Of a stretch of 64,000 nucleotides of DNA, positions 57,401 through 64,000 are shown piece after piece; positions within the stretch are counted from its first letter, which is position 1, and the number at the start of each line of letters is the position of its first letter. Where the stretch lies: NCBI GenBank assembly GCA_030762895.1, contig CM061066.1:8646047-8710046 (forward strand), in the 5' to 3' direction. Source of the DNA: Sophora flavescens. Taxonomy: Eukaryota > Streptophyta > Magnoliopsida > Fabales > Fabaceae. The position numbers were made by a program, and so were the translations under genes. The notes under the pieces were generated by a model. That model was not told the DNA's origin, ran no database searches, and worked only from the letters and a program-made list of their open reading frames with translations.

Positions 57401-60400
57401 TGAATTAGGGTTTTGAGTTTAAAATAGGGTTTTGTGTCAAAAATAAGGTTAGAATTAGGGTTTGGGGTTAAAAAATTTGGGTATTGGGTCCAAATTAGGG
57501 TTTTGGCTCAAAATTAGAGTTTAGGGTTTGAATTAAGGTTTTGAGTTAAAAATAGAGTTTTGGGTCAAAAATAGGGTTAGAATTAGGGTTTTTGTTTAAA
57601 ATTAGGGTTTCGGGTTACAATTAGGGTTTTGGGTTAAAATTAGTGTTTAGGTTCAAAATTAGGGTTTAGGGTTTGAATTAGGTTTTTGCGTTTAAAATAG
57701 GGGTTTGGGTCAAAATTAGGGATTTGGTGTTAAATTAGGGTTTTAGGTCAAGGTTTGAATTAGGGTTTTGAGTTAAAAGTAGGGTTTTGTTTCAAAAATA
57801 GTGTTAAAATTAGGGTTTTGGGTTAAAATTTAGGGTTTCGGGTCAAAAGTAGGGTTTATGGTTTGAATTAGGGTAAGAATTAGGCTTTTGGGTAAAATTA
57901 GGGTTTCGGGTCAAAATTAGGGTTGTGTCAAATTTAGGGTTTTTGGTCAAAATTAGGGTTTAGGGTTTGAATTAAGGTTTTGCGTTAAAAATAGGGTTTT
58001 GGGTCAAAAATAAGGTTAGAATTAGGGTTGTGTTAAAATCAGGGTTTCGAGTCAAAATTAGGTTTTTGGGTCAAATTTTAGGTTTAAGGTCAAAGTTAGG
58101 GTTTAGGGTTTGAAATAGGGTTTTGAGTATAAATAGGGTTGTGGGTCAAAAATAGGTTTAGTATTTGGGTTTTGGGTCAAAATTAGAGCTCTGGGATAAA
58201 ATTAAGGCTTCCGGTCAAAATTACGGTTTTTGGTACAAACTAGGGTTTAGTGTTTGAATTAGGGTTTTGAGTTAAAGATATTGTTTTGGGTCAAAAATAG
58301 GGTTAGAATTAGGGTTTTGGGTTAAAATTAGTGTTATATGTCAAAATTCGGGCTTAGGGTTAGAATTCGGATTATGGGAAAAATTAGGGTTTGAGGTCAA
58401 ATTTAGTGTTTAGGGTCCAAATTAGGGTTTAGGTTTTGAAATAGGGTTTTGGGTCAAAAATAGGGTTAGAATTAGGGTTTTAGGTCAAATTTAGGACTTT
58501 GGGTTAAAATTAGGGTTTTGGGTCAAACATAGGGTTTAGGGTTTAAATTAGGGTTTTGAGTTAAAAATAGGTTTTTGAGTCAGAAATAGAGTTAGAATTA
58601 GGGTTTCCGGTTAAAATTAGGACTTCAAGTCAAATTTTGCGTTTAGGGTCAAAATTAGGGTTTAGGGTTTGAATTAGGGTTTTGAGTTAAATATAGGATT
58701 TTGGGTCAAAAATAGGGTCTGAATTAGGTTTTTGGTACAAAATTACGGCTTTGGGTTAAAATTAGGGTTTTGGGTTAAAATGAGGGTTTGGGTTTAAAAT
58801 TAGGGTTTCGGGTCAAAATTAGGGTTGTGTCAAATTTAGGGTTTCGGATCAAAATTAGGGTTTAGGGTTTGAAATATGATTTTGAGTTTAAGATAGGGTT
58901 TTGGGTAAAAAAATACGGTTAGAATTAGGGTTTGGGGTCAAAATCAGGCTTGGGTTAAAATTAGAGTTTTGGGTTTGAATTAGGGTTAGAATTAGGCTTT
59001 CGGGTAAAATTAGGGTTTAGGGTTTGAATTAGGTTGAGTTTAAAATAGGGTTTTGGGTCAAAAATTGGGTTAGAATTAGGGTTTTGGGTTAAAATTAGGG
59101 TTTTGAGAAAAATTAGGGTTTTGGGTCAAATTTAGGGTTTACGATTAAAATTAGGGTTTAGGGTTTGAATTAGGGTTTTGAGTTTAAAATTGGGTTTTGG
59201 GTCAAAAATAAGCTTAGAATTACGGTTTGGGGTTAAAATTTGGGTATTTGGTCCAAATTACGGTTTTGGCTCAAAATTAGAGTTTAGGGTTTAGGATTAA
59301 AATTAGGGTTTAGGGTTTGAATTAGGGTTTTGAGTTTAAAATTTTGTTTTGGGGTCAAAAATAAGGTTAGAATTAGGGTTTGGGGTTAAAATTTTGGTAT
59401 TGGATCCAAATTAGGGGTTTCGCTCAAAATTAGAGTTTAGGGTTTGAATTGAGATTTTGAGTTAAAAATAGGGTTTTGGGTCAAAAATAGGGTTAGAATT
59501 AGGGTTTTGGTTTAAAATTAGGGTTTTGTGTCAAAATAGGGTTTGAATTATGGTTTTGGGTCAAAATTAGGGCCATGGGTTACAATTAGGGTTTTGGGTC
59601 AAAATTAGGGCTTTGGGTTAAAATTAGTGTTTAGGATCAAAAATAGGGTTTGGTGTTTGAATTAGGGTTTTGAGTTTAAAATAGGGTTTTGGGTCAAAAT
59701 TAGGGATTTGGTGTTAAATTTTTGTTTTGGGTCAAAATTAGGGTCATGAGTTAAAAGTAGGGTTTTGGGTCAAAAATAGTGTTAAATGTTGAGTTTTCGA
59801 ATAAATTTAGGGTTTCGCGAAAAATTAGGATTTTGGGTCAAAATTAGAGTTTAGGGTTTGAATTAGGGTTAGAATTAGGCTTTTGCGTAAAATTAGGGTT
59901 TCGGATCAAAATTAGGGTTCTGGGTCCAATTTAGGGCTTAGGGTCCAAATTAGGGTTTAGGGTTTGAATTAGGGATTTGAGTTTAAAATAGGGTTTTGGG
60001 TCAAAATTAGGGATTTGGTGTTATATTTGGGTTTTGGGTCAAAAATAGTGTTAAATTTTGGGTTTCGGGTTAAAATTTAGGGTTTCGGTTCAAAATTAGG
60101 TTCAGGGTCAAAATTAGGGTTAGAATTAGGCTTTTGGGTAAAATTAGGGTTTCGGGTCAAAATTAGGGTTATGGGTCAGATTTAGGGTTTAGGGTCCAAA
60201 TTAGGGTTTAGGGTTTGAATCAGGGTTTTGGGTCAAAATTAGGGATTTGGTGTTAAATAAGGTTTTGGGTTAAAATTAGGGTTTTGAGACATGAGTTAAA
60301 AGTAGGGTTTTGGGTAAAAAATAAGGTTAGAATTAGGGTTTGGGGTTAAAATTTGGGTATTGGGTCCAAAGTTTTGGCTCAAAATTAGAGTTTAGGGTTT

Positions 60401-60709
60401 GAATTAAGATTTTGAGTTAAAAATAGGGTTTTTGGTCAAAAATATGGTTAAAATTAGGGTTTTGGTTTAAAATTAGGGTTGCGGGTCAAAATTAGGGTTT
60501 TGGGTCTGATTTAGGGTTTAGGGTAAAAATTAGGGTTTGAAATAGGGTTTTGAGTTTAAAATAGGGTTTTGTGTCAAAATTAGGGTTAGAATTAGGGCTT
60601 TGTGTCAAAATTAGGGCATTGGGTTACAATTAGGGTTTTGGGTCAAAATTAGGGCTTTGGGTTACAATTAGGGTTTTGGGTTAAAATTAGTGTTTAGGAC
60701 CAAAATTAG
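57401..60709 (+). repeat. Diverged telomere-like satellite without clear monomers
   Basis: Subunits are recognisable but the A/B/C markers and the CArG pair are absent. Substitutions such as CGG and ACGG variants are scattered. One short local duplication is visible near 59150-59350 (AGGATTAAAATTAGGG words). It may be an older, less homogenised part of the array. No gene is seen. Confidence 0.78.
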
Positions 60710-61209
60710 NNNNNNNNNNNNNNNNNNNNNNNNNNNNNNNNNNNNNNNNNNNNNNNNNNNNNNNNNNNNNNNNNNNNNNNNNNNNNNNNNNNNNNNNNNN
60801 NNNNNNNNNNNNNNNNNNNNNNNNNNNNNNNNNNNNNNNNNNNNNNNNNNNNNNNNNNNNNNNNNNNNNNNNNNNNNNNNNNNNNNNNNNNNNNNNNNNN
60901 NNNNNNNNNNNNNNNNNNNNNNNNNNNNNNNNNNNNNNNNNNNNNNNNNNNNNNNNNNNNNNNNNNNNNNNNNNNNNNNNNNNNNNNNNNNNNNNNNNNN
61001 NNNNNNNNNNNNNNNNNNNNNNNNNNNNNNNNNNNNNNNNNNNNNNNNNNNNNNNNNNNNNNNNNNNNNNNNNNNNNNNNNNNNNNNNNNNNNNNNNNNN
61101 NNNNNNNNNNNNNNNNNNNNNNNNNNNNNNNNNNNNNNNNNNNNNNNNNNNNNNNNNNNNNNNNNNNNNNNNNNNNNNNNNNNNNNNNNNNNNNNNNNNN
61201 NNNNNNNNN
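60710..61209. other. Assembly gap, 500 N
   Basis: Exactly 500 unknown bases within satellite; true length unknown. Confidence 0.99.
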
Positions 61210-64000
61210 TTGGGTTTTGGAATTAGGTTTTGAGTTAAAAATGGGGTTTTGGGTCAAAATAAGGTTAGGAGTAGAGGTTTTTATGTCAAAATTAGGGCTC
61301 TAGGTTAAAATTAGGGTTTTCGTCAAATTAGGGTTTTTGGTACAAGTAGGGTTTGAGTTAAAAATAGGTTTTAGGGTCAATAGGGTTAGAATTAGGGTTT
61401 TGGGTTAAGAATTAGGGTTTAGTTGGTTGGCGCTTAGGGATAGAATTTGAGTTAGAATTAGGGTTTTGGTTTAAAATTAGGGTTGGTCAAAATTAGGGTT
61501 GGAGTCGATTGGATTAGGAGTCAAAATTAGGGTTTTGGGTTTGAACTAGGGTTTTGGGTCAAAAATAGGGTTAGAATTAGGGGTTTTTGTCAAAATTAGG
61601 GCCTTGGGTTACAATTGGGGTTTAGTCTCAAAATTAGGGTTTAGGAGTTTGAATTAGGGTTTTGAGTTAAAAATAGGATTTTGGGTCAAGAATTAGGGCT
61701 TTGGGTTTAAGAGTATGGTTGGGTCAAAATTAGCGCTTAGGGTTAGAATTTGGAGTTAGAATTAGGGTTTGGTTTAAAGTGAGTTTGGTCCCAAGTGGGG
61801 TTGGGTCAGATTTGAGGTTAGGGTCAGGTGAGGTTTGGGTTTAGTGGGTTTTAGGTGAAAAAGGGGTTAGAATTAGGTTTTTGTCAAAATTAGGGCTTTG
61901 GAGGTTACAATTAGGGTTTAGTATCAAGACAGGGTTTAGGGTTTGAATTTGGGTTTTGGGTCAAAAATAAGGTTAGAAATTAGGGTTTTGGGGTTAAAAT
62001 CACGGGTATTGGGTCCAAGTGGGGTTTGGTCTTAAATTAGAGTTTTTTAGGTTTAGAATTAAGGTTGAGTTAAAAATAGGGTTTTGGGTTAAAAATAGGG
62101 TTAAGTTGGTGTTTTGGTTAAAATTAGGGGTTTCGGGTTTTAAATTAGGGTTGGGTCGGTTGGGGTTTAAGGTTTGAAATTGGGTTGTCGATTTAAAAAA
62201 CATGGTTTTGAGTCAAAAATAGTTTTTAGGAGTGGGGTTTTCGTTAAAATTTGGGTTATGGGTCAAAATTAGGTTTTGGGTCAAATGGGGGTTTTAGTTA
62301 GAAATAGGATTTTGTGGAAAATGGGTTAGGAGTGGGGTTTGGGTCAAAACTTGGGTTTTGGGTCCCAGAATTTGGAGTTTGAGTCCCAATTTAGGTTTTG
62401 GGTCCAAAATTAGGGTTTACGGTTTGAATTAAGGTTTTTAGTTAAAAATAGGGTTTGGGTCAAAAATAAGGTTTGAATTAGGGTTTTAGATTCAAAATAA
62501 GGGTTCAAATTGAAATTAGATTTTAGTTAAGTAAAATAGGTTTTGGGTCAAAAATAGGGTTAAAATAGGGTTTTTGGGTTAGAGTGGGTTAAGGTCAAAA
62601 TTAGCTTAGGTTAGAATTTTGGGTTCAGAATTAGGGTTTTGGTTTAAATTAGGGTTTAGGGTCAAGAATTAGGGTTTGGGGTTAAAATTTGAGTGTGGGT
62701 CAAATTAGGGTTTTAGCTCAAAATTAGGTTAGGGTTTTTGAATTAAGGTTTTGAGTTAAAATAGGGTTTTGGGTTAAAAATAAAGGTTAGAATTAGGGTT
62801 TTGGTTTAATATTAGGTTTTTGGTCAATTAGGGTTTTGGTTTATATTAGGTTTTAAAAATTAGGGTTCGGATCGGATTTAGGGTTTAAGGTTTAAATTGG
62901 GGTTGTCGATTAAACATGGGTTTTGGGTCAAAAATAGTTTTAGAATTAGGTTTTATGGTTTTAAGATTATTTTTGATGATTGTTTTGAGTTGAGATATAG
63001 ATTTTGTGGTCAAAATAGGGTTAGGAGTGGGGTGTCGGGTCAAAACGCGGGTTTTGGTCCAATTGGGTTTTGGGTCCAAATTAGGCTTACGCTTTGAATT
63101 AAGTTTTTTGAGTTAAAAATAGGGTTTTCAAGTCAAAATTAGTGGTCACGGGTTAAAATTAGGGTTTGGGGCTCAAAATTAGGGTTTTTTTCCAAATTAG
63201 GGTTTTGAGTTAAAAATAGGTTTTGGGGGGTCAAAATTAGGGTTAGGAATCAGGGTTTTGGGTTAAAATTAGGTTTTGGGTCAATTAGCACTTAGGGTTA
63301 GAATTTGAAGGTTAAAATTAGTGGTTTTGGTTTAAAAATTAGGTATTAAGTCAAAATTAGGGTTTTTTGTTTTGAGGTAGGTTAGGGTTAAATTAGGGTT
63401 TGTTCGAACTAGGTTTTGGGCAATTAGGTTACAATTAGGTTTTTTGTCAAAATTGGGTTTAGGGTTTGAATTAGGGTTTTGGGTTAAATATAAGGTTAAA
63501 TTAGGGTTTGGTCAAAATTTGGGCTTAGGGTTAGATTATTTAGGGTTTAGTGTCCAAATTAGGTTAAGGTTTTGAATTAGGTTTTGAGTTAAAAATAGGG
63601 TTTTGGGTCAAAAATAAGGTTAGAGTGAGGGTTTTGTGGTAAAAATTGGGTCTGGGGGTAAAATTAGGGTTTTGGGTCAAAATTAGGTTTTTGGCAAAAT
63701 TAGGGTTTTAAGGAGTTAAAAATAGGGTTTTAGGTAAAAAAAAAAGTTAGAATTAGGGCTTTTGAGTTAAATTAGGGTTTGGAGTCAAAATTACGCTTAG
63801 GTTGTTTGGGTATAGAATTTGAGTTAGAGTGAGGTTTGTGGTTTAATATTTTAGATGTTTTGGTCAAAATTAGGCCCGGTAGGTTTTAGGGTTAGGTCAA
63901 AATTAGGGTTTTGGGTTGGAATTAGGGTTTTGGTCAAAAAAATTAGGGTTTTGGTTTAAAATTCGGGTTATCTAAAATTAGGGTTTTAGGTTAAAATTAG
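61210..64000 (+). repeat. Degraded satellite with probable consensus errors
   Basis: The same satellite order can be followed, with markers near 62177 and 62894 altered to GTTGTCGAT. Many units carry the same change from AGAATTAGGG to AGGAGTGGGG, plus dropped or added bases and rare CCC runs not seen in the satellite elsewhere. The stretch 62953-63000 is the most altered part. No gene is seen. Confidence 0.75.

Noticed and set aside
1..64000. A true chromosome-end telomere
   Set aside because: No long perfect TTTAGGG run exists; the longest perfect stretch I saw is about 16 nt, and units are spaced by TTTTGGGTCAAAA-type words.

Overview
The window looks like nuclear DNA of a flowering plant. 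About 59 kb of the 64 kb is one G-rich satellite made of degenerate telomere-like motifs (TTAGGGTTT, the plant telomere word). It is interrupted by a plant-type L1-clade LINE and by two copies of a short LINE-like tail. There are no bacterial-style genes, operons, tRNAs, rRNAs or CRISPR arrays. The LINE proteins resemble those of eudicots, perhaps legumes, but this cannot be settled by eye. Two N blocks of exactly 500 bases (38739-39238 and 60710-61209) are scaffold gaps.

Layout. 1-644 is satellite. 645-4004 is a minus-strand LINE with a complete ORF1 (3905 to 2235) and an ORF2 (2235 down to the junction) that is cut off early in the reverse transcriptase domain. The two ORFs share one base in a TAATGA stop/start. 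4005-6773 is diverged satellite. 6774-34263 is the most regular part: monomers of about 0.80-0.92 kb, built from a subunit of about 19 bp (consensus TTAGGGTTTTGGGTCAAAA), fall into three recognisable classes. I call them A, B and C. They are arranged as A-C dimers (about 1.76 kb) and A-B-C trimers (about 2.64 kb). 34264-38738 is less regular. 39239-43708 holds two tandem 2.25-kb units, each with the same 264-bp LINE-like tail at the same site. 43709-60709 is a patchwork of local duplications, a copy of the 35-38.7 kb block, and a repeat of about 2.9 kb. 61210-64000 is satellite with many recurrent sequence changes that look like consensus errors.

The only protein-coding content is the LINE. 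ORF1 is an RNA-binding, nucleocapsid-like protein and ORF2 would be the endonuclease/reverse transcriptase. The copy cannot be autonomous because most of the RT, including the catalytic YxDD region, and everything downstream is missing.

Most worth a second look: the nested repeat hierarchy and its A-C/A-B-C order; paired perfect CArG boxes (CCAAATTTGG, 19 bp apart) in many monomers; two different LINE-related junctions at the same monomer position; and a transposon tail carried along by array amplification, which gives an internal clock. All positions and repeat periods were read by eye from shared marker words, so boundaries are approximate by a few bases to tens of bases unless stated otherwise.
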